DNA of 25,928 nt. It comes from Gammaproteobacteria bacterium (GTDB lineage Bacteria > Pseudomonadota > Gammaproteobacteria > S144-34). Under the pieces are notes generated by a model. The model saw only the letters and a program-made list of their open reading frames with translations, was not told where the DNA came from and did not search any database. The stretch lies in assembly GCA_015494165.1 (NCBI GenBank), contig WGBS01000316.1, forward strand, positions 1 through 25,928, in the 5' to 3' direction. Positions 7,284 to 14,050 of this stretch are shown here, piece after piece. Position 1 is the stretch's first letter. Every line of letters begins with the position of its first letter. A program made the translations under genes and the position numbers.

Positions 7284-7340
7284 GTCCGGCGCGGGCCTGC
7301 GGTCCACCGCGCCGGGAGCCGGCGCGGGCGGCCGCGGGCC

Positions 7341-8024
7341 TCAGCGCCGCGCGGCCACGGGGCCCGGATTGTGCGCGGCGCCGGCGCGCTCGGCAAGGCG
7401 GCGGATGAGGGCCTCGAGGCCGGCGCGCTCGATCTCGGCGGCGAAGCTCGAGCGGTAGGTGCCGACCAGGCTCACCCCGTCGATGCTCATGTCGTAGGCC
7501 TTCCAGCGCCCGCCGGCCGCCCGGTAGAGGCGGTAGCTCACGGGGATGGCGAGCCCTCCGGGCTGGCGGATTTCGGTGCGCACCTCGACCTCGCCGGGGC
7601 CGGGCCCGGGCCGCGCGGGCAGGAAGTCGATCTCGATCTCCGCCGCGTCCGCCAGCGCGGTGCTGTAGGTGCGCACGAGCAGCGCGCGGAAGCCCTCCAC
7701 GAAGCGCCGGCGCTGCTCGGGGGAGGCGCGCCGCCAGTGCTTGCCCAGCACCAGCCGCGACATGCGCTCGAAGTCCACGTGCGGCAGCACGTGCGCCTCG
7801 ACGATGCGGTGCACCACGGCCGGGTCCGCGGCGACGCGGTCGGCCTCGCGGGCGAGGGCCTCGCGCACCTGCGCCGTGATGTCGCGCACGAGCTGCTCGG
7901 GATCGGCGGCGGCCGCGCGCGCCGGCGGCAGGCCCGTGACCGCGGCGGCCAGCAGCGCCGCGGCGAGCAGCGGCAGCAGGCGCGGATGGCGCGCGGGAAG
8001 AGTCGCGGAGCGGGCTCGGCTCAT
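7341..8024 (-). CDS. mlaC: MlaC/Ttg2D-family periplasmic phospholipid-binding protein
   Basis: A 227-residue protein with a twin-arginine-free N-terminal signal (hydrophobic stretch about residues 15-33, likely cleavage after the ARA near 37) and a typical MlaC/Ttg2D domain: VHRIVEAHVLPHVDFERMSRLVLGKHW, then FRALLVRTYSTALADA, the Y-R/WK-YD block (YRLYRAAGGRWKAYDMSIDGVSLVGTYRSSFAAEI). MlaC shuttles phospholipids between the outer and inner membranes. Here the partner genes mlaFEDB are absent; the neighbour is an SBF transporter, so this is an orphan or paralogous copy. A perfect AAGGAGGT lies 6 nt before ATG 8024, which fixes the start. A TGAGCGCTCA palindrome (8089-8098) lies upstream. Confidence 0.85.
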   Translation of the reverse strand: MSRARSATLPARHPRLLPLLAAALLAAAVTGLPPARAAAADPEQLVRDITAQVREALAREADRVAADPAVVHRIVEAHVLPHVDFERMSRLVLGKHWRRASPEQRRRFVEGFRALLVRTYSTALADAAEIEIDFLPARPGPGPGEVEVRTEIRQPGGLAIPVSYRLYRAAGGRWKAYDMSIDGVSLVGTYRSSFAAEIERAGLEALIRRLAERAGAAHNPGPVAARR

Positions 8025-8095
8025 GGCTGCACCTCCTTGCGGGCTCCCTGTGCCTTGGTCAGTCCTTTCGGCCCTTCGGTTCGATCCTTGAGCGC

Positions 8096-8656
8096 TCAGC
8101 CGACGGTGTCGCAGCGGTCCGGCGGCGCCGGGGCGCGCGGGCGGGCGCGGCCCGCCGCGGCCGCGAGCCGCGCGGCGACACCGGCCTCGGCGAGCAGCGC
8201 CGCGAGCGGCGCGGGCGGGCGGGGCGCCTCGGAGAGCGGCAGCGCCGCAAGCCGCGCATGGCGGCGCAGCAGCACGAGATAGCCCCGCGCGTCCAGGTGC
8301 GGCGCCGCGAGCCGGAAGCCCGCCTCGAGGTGCGCGCGCCCCGCCCGCAGGCGCCGCGCCACGAGGAGCTGGCCGCGGACGAGCTCGGCGAGCGCCGCCG
8401 CCCGCCCGTCGGGCGCGAGCGCGCGGAGGTTCATCCACGCCGCCTCCCACGGCCGCTCCAGGGCCGCCCGCGCGATCACCTCCGCGAGCCGCGCCGGCCA
8501 CGCAAGCCCCGGCCCCGCCGCGCCGAGGCGACACAGCAGCGCGCGCGCCTCGCCCGCGGGAAACGGCTCGGCGTACCAGCCGTCCAGCGGCAGGTCCGCG
8601 GCGCGCGCCCGCGCCGCGGCCCACGCCGGATCGACGATGGGGCCGTTGGGGTCCAT
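8096..8656 (-). CDS. Hypothetical protein, alpha-helical, alanine/arginine-rich
   Basis: I do not recognise this 186-residue protein. It starts MDPNGPIVDPAWAAARAR and shows GWYAEPFPAGEARALLCRLG near 26-45, then leucine/alanine-rich helices with regularly placed arginines and a proline-rich tail ending in PPDRCDTVG. No signal peptide or membrane segment is seen. The weighted amphipathic helices suggest a soluble helical protein. ATG 8656 is the first plausible start; there is no strong Shine-Dalgarno, but a TATCCT hexamer lies about 10 bp upstream. It lies 43 bp after the methyltransferase gene and 71 bp before the mlaC-type gene on the same strand. In such GC-rich DNA long frames are common, so the coding call is moderate; stop placement and helix pattern favour it. 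Confidence 0.6.
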   Translation of the reverse strand: MDPNGPIVDPAWAAARARAADLPLDGWYAEPFPAGEARALLCRLGAAGPGLAWPARLAEVIARAALERPWEAAWMNLRALAPDGRAAALAELVRGQLLVARRLRAGRAHLEAGFRLAAPHLDARGYLVLLRRHARLAALPLSEAPRPPAPLAALLAEAGVAARLAAAAGRARPRAPAPPDRCDTVG

Positions 8657-8699
8657 GGAGACAGGATAGCGCGCGGAGCCGCGCGCGGCAGCGCACGCC

Positions 8700-9353
8700 T
8701 CAGGAAGGCGCCGGCCGCCACAGCGCCGCGGCGAGGAAGCCGCCCCACGGGAGCCGGCCGCCCGCGAGCCGTTCGATGGCGCGTGCGAGCGGCCCCCCGC
8801 CCGGCAGCAGCACGGCGCTCGCGAAGGCGACGCGCGCCGGGGGCGGCTCGAGGGCACGCACCCAGCGCCCGACGTCCGCGCGCGTGTCCCAGCGCGCGCC
8901 GCGATACCCGCCGCGCCCGCGCTTGCGCAGGTAGAGGCGGCTGTGGCGGTGGAGGAGCCCGAGGACCACGACGCGGCGCGTGACGCGCCAGGCCTCGCGC
9001 AGCACCGCGGCCGGATCGGCCACGAAGCACAGGCTGGTGACGGCCACGCTCGCCTCGAAGGCGCCCGCGGCGAACGGCAGGCGCGCCCCGTTGGCGGCGA
9101 CGTAGCGCGGGCCGCCGCCGCGGGTCGTCGCATAGGCGAGCGCCCGCAGGTCCGGATCGACCCCGACGACCATGGGCCAGGCGGGCGCGAGGCGGCGGGC
9201 GAAATGGCCGGTGCCCGTGCCGAGGTCGAGCAGCGGACCGCCGCCGGGCATGCCCAGCAGGCGCGCGAGCAGGGCCGCCTCGCGCGCGGCGATCCAGCGC
9301 CCGCGCGGCGTCTCGTACCACGCCTCATAGGCCGCCGGATCCCGGATGCCCAC
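8700..9353 (-). CDS. Class I SAM-dependent methyltransferase
   Basis: A 217-residue protein with the Rossmann-type methyltransferase fold. Motif I is LLDLGTGTGHFARRL (SAM-binding GxGxG), followed by an acidic post-motif VVGVDPDLRAL, then NGARLPFAAGAFEASVAVTSLCFVADP (motifs II-III region) and a TRRVVVLGLL strand. The N-terminus YEAWYETPRGRWIAAREAALL is common in small Methyltransf_11 enzymes related to UbiE/MerR-type proteins. The substrate cannot be told. The start was placed at GTG 9353 because conserved sequence begins right after it and the upstream gene stops 25 bp away at 9379; the ribosome site is weak (GGGGGT). Likely in one transcript with the TauE/SafE gene. Confidence 0.85.
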   Translation of the reverse strand: MGIRDPAAYEAWYETPRGRWIAAREAALLARLLGMPGGGPLLDLGTGTGHFARRLAPAWPMVVGVDPDLRALAYATTRGGGPRYVAANGARLPFAAGAFEASVAVTSLCFVADPAAVLREAWRVTRRVVVLGLLHRHSRLYLRKRGRGGYRGARWDTRADVGRWVRALEPPPARVAFASAVLLPGGGPLARAIERLAGGRLPWGGFLAAALWRPAPS

Positions 9354-9378
9354 GGCGAGACCCCCGACGCGAGGGCGG

Positions 9379-10161
9379 TCAGAGCAGGCCCGCGAGCTCG
9401 CGCGCCAGAATGTAGGTGGCCACCACCACGAGGAAGACGCCGAAAGCGCGCTTGAGGCGCTCTGCGGGCAGGCCCCGGGCGAGCCGCTCGCCGGCATAGC
9501 TGCCCGCGATGGCCAGCGCCGTGAACAGGCCCATTGCGGCCCAGTCCACCGCCACCGCGTCCACGTAGCCCGCGAAGCCGGCGTAGGACTTGGCCGCCAC
9601 GATGGCGAGCGAGGTGCCCACCGCGCGCTTCATGGAGAGCCCGGAGAGCAGCACGAGCGCCGGCACGATGAGGAAGCCGCCGCCGACGCCGACGAGCCCG
9701 GTGAGCGCGCCCACGCCGATGCCGTGCAGCGCCACGTGCCCGTAGCGCAGCTGCTCGCAGCCGTCGCCGCCGGCGCAGTCGCCCACGGCAGCCGCGCCCA
9801 CCGAGCGTGCCCGCGGCCGCAGCATGCGCCAGGCGGCCGCGTACATGACGAGCGCGAACAGCATGAGCTGCACCACCGTTGGGGTGAAAACGCCGAGGCG
9901 CGCCCCGGCGTAGGTGCCCGCGATGCCGAACAGGCCGAAGACCGCCGCCGCCCTCAGGTTCACGTTGCCGCGCCGCCAGTGCTGCAGCGCGCCCAGGGTG
10001 GCCGTCACCGCCACGATGCCGAGGCTCATGGCGATGGCGGCCTTGGGCTCGACGCCCATGAGGTACACCAGGGCCGGCAGCGTGACGATGGAGCCGCCGC
10101 TTCCGAAGATCCCGAGGAGGAGGCCGGTGAGCAGGCCGGCGAGGAGGGCGGCGGCGCTCAT
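9379..10161 (-). CDS. TauE/SafE (TSUP) family sulfite/sulfonate exporter
   Basis: A 260-residue protein with eight or so membrane segments in two homologous halves. Each half has the family glycine-rich motif: GLLLGIFGSGGSIVTLPALVYL at about 13-34 and GALTGLVGVGGGFLIVPALVLL in the second half, with AIAMSLGIVAVTATLG and AVGTSLAIVAAKSYAGF following. TSUP proteins export sulfite, sulfoacetate or other small sulfur anions across the inner membrane. The loop between halves carries two cysteines in CAGGDGC. The gene diverges from an ArsR-rhodanese fusion regulator, an arrangement known from persulfide/sulfide-responsive BigR-type loci, which supports a sulfur export role. Confidence 0.9.
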   Translation of the reverse strand: MSAAALLAGLLTGLLLGIFGSGGSIVTLPALVYLMGVEPKAAIAMSLGIVAVTATLGALQHWRRGNVNLRAAAVFGLFGIAGTYAGARLGVFTPTVVQLMLFALVMYAAAWRMLRPRARSVGAAAVGDCAGGDGCEQLRYGHVALHGIGVGALTGLVGVGGGFLIVPALVLLSGLSMKRAVGTSLAIVAAKSYAGFAGYVDAVAVDWAAMGLFTALAIAGSYAGERLARGLPAERLKRAFGVFLVVVATYILARELAGLL

Positions 10162-10235
10162 CGTGCCTCCCCCGGGCCCATCGCCCGCACCGCGCCCCGG
10201 CCGCTGCCCCCCTCGCGCATTGGCGCTCCGTCAGG

Positions 10236-10274
10236 TAAAATTTGCATTGTCATTTGTTCAACCGATCTCTTGAA
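10236..10274 (+). promoter_or_regulatory. Regulatory gap of the ArsR-rhodanese/TauE pair: -10-like box and inverted repeat
   Basis: The divergent gap contains the only AT-rich stretch nearby. TAAAAT at 10236-10241 resembles a -10 box for the regulator, and on the other strand TTGAAC lies about where a -35 for the exporter could be. The inverted repeat TTCAA-N8-TTGAA (10257-10261 and 10270-10274) touches the regulator start codon and has the size of an ArsR-family operator. Binding there would repress both directions. No promoter -35 match is strong. Confidence 0.45.
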
Positions 10275-10987
10275 TGGTGCAGGAGAATAAAGCGCCCGCC
10301 CCGGAGCCGTCAAGCCAGGCGAAGCGCGCGCTGCTCGAGCAGTTCGCGCGGGTGGCGAAGGCCCTGGCGCACCCCAACCGCCTGGAGCTGCTCGAGTTCC
10401 TGGCCCAGGGCGAGCGCACGGTGGAGTCGCTCGCGCGCGCGGCGGGCCTGAGCGTGGCCAACGCCTCCCAGCACCTGCAGCAGCTCAAGCAGGCCGGGCT
10501 TGTCGCGAGCCGGCGGGCCGGGCAGCACGTGCGCTACCGGCTGGCCGACGACGACGTGGTCGCCCTCATGGCGGCGCTGCGGGAGGTGGCGCGCCGCCAC
10601 CTCGCCGAGGTGGACCGCATCGTCGAGGCCTATCTAGCCGCGCGCGACACCCTGGAGCCGGTCCCGGCCACCGACCTGCTCGAGCGTATCCGCCGCGGCG
10701 AGGTCACGGTGCTGGACGTGCGCCCGCCCGAGGAGTACGCCGCGGGCCACCTGCCGGGGGCCGTGAACATCCCGCTCGAGGAGCTCGAGCGCAGGCTCGG
10801 CGAGCTGCCGCGGGACCGCGAGGTGGTGGCCTACTGCCGCGGCCCCTACTGCGTGCTGGCCTGGGAGGCGGCGGGGCGGCTGCGCGAGCGGGGCATCCCC
10901 GCGCGCCGGCTCGAGGGCGGGCTGCCGGAGTGGCGGCTCGCGGGGCTGCCCGTGGAGGTGGAAAAGGAGGGCGCGGGGCAAGGATAA
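10274..10987 (+). CDS. ArsR-family regulator fused to a rhodanese domain
   Basis: The 237-residue protein joins an N-terminal winged helix (residues about 15-100; FARVAKALAHPNRLELLEFL, recognition helix GLSVANASQHLQQLKQAGLV, wing SRRAGQHVRYRL) to a C-terminal rhodanese (about 130-230) with VLDVRPPEEYAAGHLPGAVN and active loop CRGPYC. The DNA-binding half has no cysteine and lacks the metal-binding ELCVCDL motif, so sensing is probably done by the rhodanese cysteines, as a persulfide. It diverges from a TauE/SafE exporter that it likely controls, and itself, through the inverted repeat at its start. ATG 10274 has no Shine-Dalgarno; GTG 10277 is an alternative. Confidence 0.88.
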   Translation: MVQENKAPAPEPSSQAKRALLEQFARVAKALAHPNRLELLEFLAQGERTVESLARAAGLSVANASQHLQQLKQAGLVASRRAGQHVRYRLADDDVVALMAALREVARRHLAEVDRIVEAYLAARDTLEPVPATDLLERIRRGEVTVLDVRPPEEYAAGHLPGAVNIPLEELERRLGELPRDREVVAYCRGPYCVLAWEAAGRLRERGIPARRLEGGLPEWRLAGLPVEVEKEGAGQG

Positions 10988-11030
10988 TGCCTGCGCGCCG
11001 CCGTGGCGCGCCGACCGCCCTTTCCGGCTT

Positions 11031-12047
11031 ATGAGCGGGACGATCCGAGGACCCTATCCGCGCACCCGCATGCGCAGGCTGCGCGCCGACGCCTTCTCGC
11101 GTCGCCTGGTGCGCGAGCATCGCCTGACGGCCGACGACCTCATCTGGCCCGTCTTCGTGCTCGACGGCGAGGGGCGCCGCGAGCCCGTGGGCTCGATGCC
11201 GGGCGTGGAGCGCCTGAGCGTGGACGAGCTCCTGCGCGAGGCCGAGCGCGCGGTGGCGCTCGGCATCCCGGCCGTGGCGCTGTTCCCGGTGACGCCGCAG
11301 GAGCGCAAGAGCCCCGACGGGCGCGAGGCCTGGAATCCGGACGGCATCGCCCAGCGCGCCGTGCGCGCCCTCAAGGCCGCCTTCCCGGAGCTCGGCGTGA
11401 TCACGGACGTGGCCCTCGACCCCTTCACCACCCACGGCCAGGACGGGATCGTCGACGACGAGGGGCGCGTGCTGAACGACGAGACCGTGGAGGCGCTGGT
11501 GCGCCAGGCGCTCTCGCACGCCGAGGCGGGCGCCGACGTGGTGGCGCCCTCGGACATGATGGACGGGCGCGTGGGCGCCATCCGCGAGGCACTGGAGGCG
11601 GCGGGCCTGCGCGAGACGCGCATCCTCGCCTACTCGGCCAAGTACGCCTCGAGCTTCTACGGCCCCTTCCGCGAGGCCGTGGGCTCGGCCGCCAACCTCG
11701 GCGGGGCGGGCAAGGAGACCTACCAGATGGACCCGGCCAACGGCGACGAGGCCCTGCACGAGGTGGCGCTCGACCTCGCCGAAGGCGCCGACATGGTTAT
11801 GGTCAAGCCCGGGATGCCCTATCTCGACGTGGTGCGCCGGGTGAAGGAGCGCTTCGGGGTGCCCACCTTCGCCTACCAGGTGAGCGGCGAGTACGCCATG
11901 CTGGCCGCGGCCGCCGCGCGCGGCTGGCTCGACGAGCGCGCCTGCGTGCTCGAGGCGCTGCTGTGCTTCAAGCGCGCCGGCGCCGATGCCGTCCTCACCT
12001 ACTTCGCCCCGCGTGTCGCCGCCTGGCTCGCCGAGGACGGCGCCTGA
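11031..12047 (+). CDS. hemB: Delta-aminolevulinic acid dehydratase (porphobilinogen synthase)
   Basis: A 338-residue HemB of normal length. It condenses two 5-aminolevulinate molecules to porphobilinogen in tetrapyrrole synthesis. The two Schiff-base lysines are visible: K204 in AYSAKYASSFYGPFR and K259 in MVMVKPGMPYLD. The metal-site segment DVALDPFTTHGQDG (126-139) has no cysteines, so this is the magnesium-type rather than the zinc-type enzyme. SDMMDGRVGAIR (174-185) is also diagnostic. The gene starts at ATG 11031, 43 bp after the regulator gene, with no clear Shine-Dalgarno, and is followed after 4 bp by aroE, so the two are co-transcribed. Other heme genes (hemX, hemY) lie at the far end of the window. 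Confidence 0.97.
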   Translation: MSGTIRGPYPRTRMRRLRADAFSRRLVREHRLTADDLIWPVFVLDGEGRREPVGSMPGVERLSVDELLREAERAVALGIPAVALFPVTPQERKSPDGREAWNPDGIAQRAVRALKAAFPELGVITDVALDPFTTHGQDGIVDDEGRVLNDETVEALVRQALSHAEAGADVVAPSDMMDGRVGAIREALEAAGLRETRILAYSAKYASSFYGPFREAVGSAANLGGAGKETYQMDPANGDEALHEVALDLAEGADMVMVKPGMPYLDVVRRVKERFGVPTFAYQVSGEYAMLAAAAARGWLDERACVLEALLCFKRAGADAVLTYFAPRVAAWLAEDGA

Positions 12048-12051
12048 GCGC

Positions 12052-12879
12052 ATGACCCCGACGGACCGCTACGCGGTGATGGGAAACCCCATCGCCCACA
12101 GCAAGTCGCCGCGCATCCACGCCATGTTCGCGGCGCAGACGGGCCAGGACATGGTCTACGAGGCGATCCTGGTCGAGCGCGGGCGCTTCCCGGAGGCGGT
12201 GGCCGAGTTCCATGCCGCCGGCGGCAAGGGGCTCAACGTGACCGTGCCCTTCAAGGAGGAGGCCTGGGCGCTCGCCGACACGCGCAGCGCCCGCGCCGAG
12301 CGTGCGGGGGCGGTGAACACGCTGGTGCTCAACGCCGACGGCAGCCGCTACGGCGACAACACCGACGGCGTGGGCCTCGTGCGCGACCTGCGCGACAACC
12401 TCGGGCTGCGGCTCGCCGGCGCGCGCATCCTCGTCGTCGGCGCCGGCGGCGCCGCGCGCGGCATCCTCGGCGCCCTGCTCGCCGAGCGCCCGGCATGGGT
12501 CACCATCGCCAACCGCACGGTGCCGCGCGCCGAGCACCTGGCCGCGGCCTTCGCCGACCTCGGCTCCGTGACGGCCTGCGGCTTCGAGGCGCTCGCCGGG
12601 CGCAACTTCGACCTCGTGATCAACGCCACCGCCGCGAGCCTCTCGGGCGAGGTGCCGGCGCTGCCGCCCGAGGTCGTCCGTCCCGGCACCGTGTGCTACG
12701 ACCTCGCCTACGGCGCGCGCGGCGAGACGCCCTTCGTCGCCTGGGCGCGCGCGCACGGCGCCGCGCGCGCGGTCGACGGCCTCGGGATGCTGGTCGAGCA
12801 GGCGGCGGAGTCCTTCCACCTGTGGCGGGGCGTGCGCCCCGACACGCGCCCCGTCATCGAGGCCCTGCGCGCCGCCTGA
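12052..12879 (+). CDS. aroE: Shikimate dehydrogenase
   Basis: A 275-residue AroE, the NADPH-dependent enzyme converting 3-dehydroshikimate to shikimate in aromatic amino acid synthesis. Substrate-binding residues are in place: S17 and S19 in AHSKSP, catalytic K68 in NVTVPFKEE, N89 in AVNTL and D105 in NTDGVGL. The NADP Rossmann motif VVGAGGAARGIL (129-139) is followed by the NADP-specific NRT block (ANRTVPRAEHL). The start at ATG 12052 lies 4 bp after the hemB stop, with GAGGA inside the end of hemB as ribosome site; an earlier in-frame ATG lies within hemB and would add unrelated residues. The product's C-terminal GLGMLVEQAAESFHLW is typical. Confidence 0.96.
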   Translation: MTPTDRYAVMGNPIAHSKSPRIHAMFAAQTGQDMVYEAILVERGRFPEAVAEFHAAGGKGLNVTVPFKEEAWALADTRSARAERAGAVNTLVLNADGSRYGDNTDGVGLVRDLRDNLGLRLAGARILVVGAGGAARGILGALLAERPAWVTIANRTVPRAEHLAAAFADLGSVTACGFEALAGRNFDLVINATAASLSGEVPALPPEVVRPGTVCYDLAYGARGETPFVAWARAHGAARAVDGLGMLVEQAAESFHLWRGVRPDTRPVIEALRAA

Positions 12880-12933
12880 GGGGCTCGCCCGTCACAGGCT
12901 CGCGGACCGGCTTCCCGGCAGCCACGCGCGCGA

Positions 12934-12982
12934 GCGGTGAACGGCCGGCGGTTCCGCCGTCCACCGTGCGCCGTCCACCGCA
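12934..12982. repeat. Heptad-repeat palindromic element after aroE
   Basis: Units of 7 bp run from GCGGTGA, ACGGCCG, GCGGTTC into the inverted sense CGCCGTC, CACCGTG, CGCCGTC, CACCGCA. The block sits in the gap between convergent aroE and the RRM gene. The 50 bases before it (12880-12933) show nothing else I can support. No T-tract follows on either strand. Confidence 0.65.
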
Positions 12983-12991
12983 CGCTCCCTT

Positions 12992-13330
12992 TCAGGTGGC
13001 GCGGCGCTCGCCGCGGCGGCGCTCCGGCCCGTGCCAGGGGCGCGAGCGCCAGTCCACGGCGCGGCGCTCGTTGCCGTAGTTGCGGCGCACGTACTCGCGG
13101 GCGACGAGCCTGCGGCCGCCGAGCTCCATGCGCGAGAGCCGCTCGATCAGCCGCCGCCCCATCTCCTCGCTCGGCGCCGAGGCCACGCCGTAGCAGATGA
13201 TCTCGCCGCTGCGCGCGCGCTTGCGCACGATGCGGAAGTAGACCGGCTGCTCGGTGTAGCCGACGAGCCCGCGCAGGTCGTGGGCCGTGGTCTCGAGGGG
13301 CAGGTTGCCGACGAAGACCTCCATTGCCAT
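12992..13330 (-). CDS. Small RRM-domain RNA-binding protein
   Basis: A 112-residue protein with a single RNA recognition motif and a basic tail. RNP2 is EVFVGNLP at residues 4-11; the RNP1 position holds EIICYGVASAP (about 44-54), which lacks the usual aromatic/basic pattern K/R-G-F/Y-x-F/Y, so RNA contacts may differ. The last 35 residues are rich in arginine (NERRAVDWRSRPWHGPERRR), typical of bacterial RRM proteins that bind RNA loosely. ATG 13330 is favoured because GGAGGAGG ends about 7 nt upstream; ATG 13336 and 13324 are also in frame. It follows the carbonic-anhydrase-like gene on the same strand by 114 bp. Confidence 0.82.
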   Translation of the reverse strand: MAMEVFVGNLPLETTAHDLRGLVGYTEQPVYFRIVRKRARSGEIICYGVASAPSEEMGRRLIERLSRMELGGRRLVAREYVRRNYGNERRAVDWRSRPWHGPERRRGERRAT

Positions 13331-13444
13331 ACGCATTCCTCCTCCGGTGTCCGCCCCCCGCACGCCGTCGCTTCCCCAAGGCGCGGGCCCATGCTAGCGC
13401 CGCGCGGGCGGTGCGTTTGTGACCGGCAACGCAGTTCCGTGCGC

Positions 13445-13975
13445 TCAAGCGCCGGCGTGGCGGCGCGCGAGCGCGACGTAGTGCGCGGCGGAGTAGGCGA
13501 GCCACTCGCGCTCGTCGGCACGCAGCGGGCGGCGGCGCTCGACCGGGCTGCCCACCCACAGCCAGCCGCCCTCGAGGCGGCGGCCGGGCGGCACCAGCGC
13601 GCCGGCGGCGACGATGCTCTCGGGCCCGACCTCGGCGCCGTCCATCACCACCGCGCCCATGCCGATGAGGCAGCGGTCGCCCACGGTGCAGCCATGGAGC
13701 ACGGCGCGGTGCCCCACAGTGACCTCGTCGCCGATGGTGAGCGGATGACCCCCGCCCGTGCGCTCGCCGGCGTGGGTGACATGCAGCACCGAGCCGTCCT
13801 GCACGTTGGTGCGCGCGCCGATGCGGATGCGGTGGACGTCGCCGCGCGCCACCACCATGGGCCACAGCGAGCTCTGGGGACCGATCTCGACGTCGCCGAC
13901 GACGAGCGCGGTCTCGTCCACCCAGGCGTCGGGCGCGATGCGCGGGTGGACGCCGCCGAAGGGCCGGATCGCCAT
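13445..13975 (-). CDS. Gamma-carbonic-anhydrase-like (YrdA/CaiE family) hexapeptide-repeat protein
   Basis: A 176-residue left-handed beta-helix protein: repeated hexapeptides (VVGDVEIGPQSSLWPMVVARGD, IRIGARTNVQDGSVLHV, VTVGHRAVLHGCTVGDRCLIGMGAVVMDGAEVGPESIVAAGALV). The zinc-ligand histidines expected for the gamma class are present as H68, H89 and H94. A C-terminal amphipathic helix (ADEREWLAYSAAHYVALARRH) closes the trimer fold. YrdA-type proteins bind metal, but carbonic anhydrase activity is often not shown for them, so the reaction is left open. ATG 13975 is a standard start for the family (MAIRPFGG). It diverges from prlC. Confidence 0.9.
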   Translation of the reverse strand: MAIRPFGGVHPRIAPDAWVDETALVVGDVEIGPQSSLWPMVVARGDVHRIRIGARTNVQDGSVLHVTHAGERTGGGHPLTIGDEVTVGHRAVLHGCTVGDRCLIGMGAVVMDGAEVGPESIVAAGALVPPGRRLEGGWLWVGSPVERRRPLRADEREWLAYSAAHYVALARRHAGA

Positions 13976-14013
13976 GTGCCTGACCTGCCGGGCGCCGGGG
14001 AAGGAAGGCGCTG

Positions 14014-14042
14014 TGCTATCTTACGGCCCTCGCGCAAGGAGG
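14014..14042 (+). promoter_or_regulatory. Extended -10 and Shine-Dalgarno of prlC
   Basis: TGCTATCTT at 14014-14022 matches an extended -10 (TGN-TATNNT-like). AAGGAGG at 14036-14042 is a full ribosome-binding site 8 nt before ATG 14051. No good -35 is visible, as expected for an extended -10 promoter. Confidence 0.4.
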
Positions 14043-14050
14043 GCACGTCC

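Noticed and set aside
6189..8282. A 697-codon plus-strand frame across the symporter and mlaC region
   Set aside because: Low-complexity arginine/glycine/histidine translation with no domain, lying opposite two genes with firm family matches.
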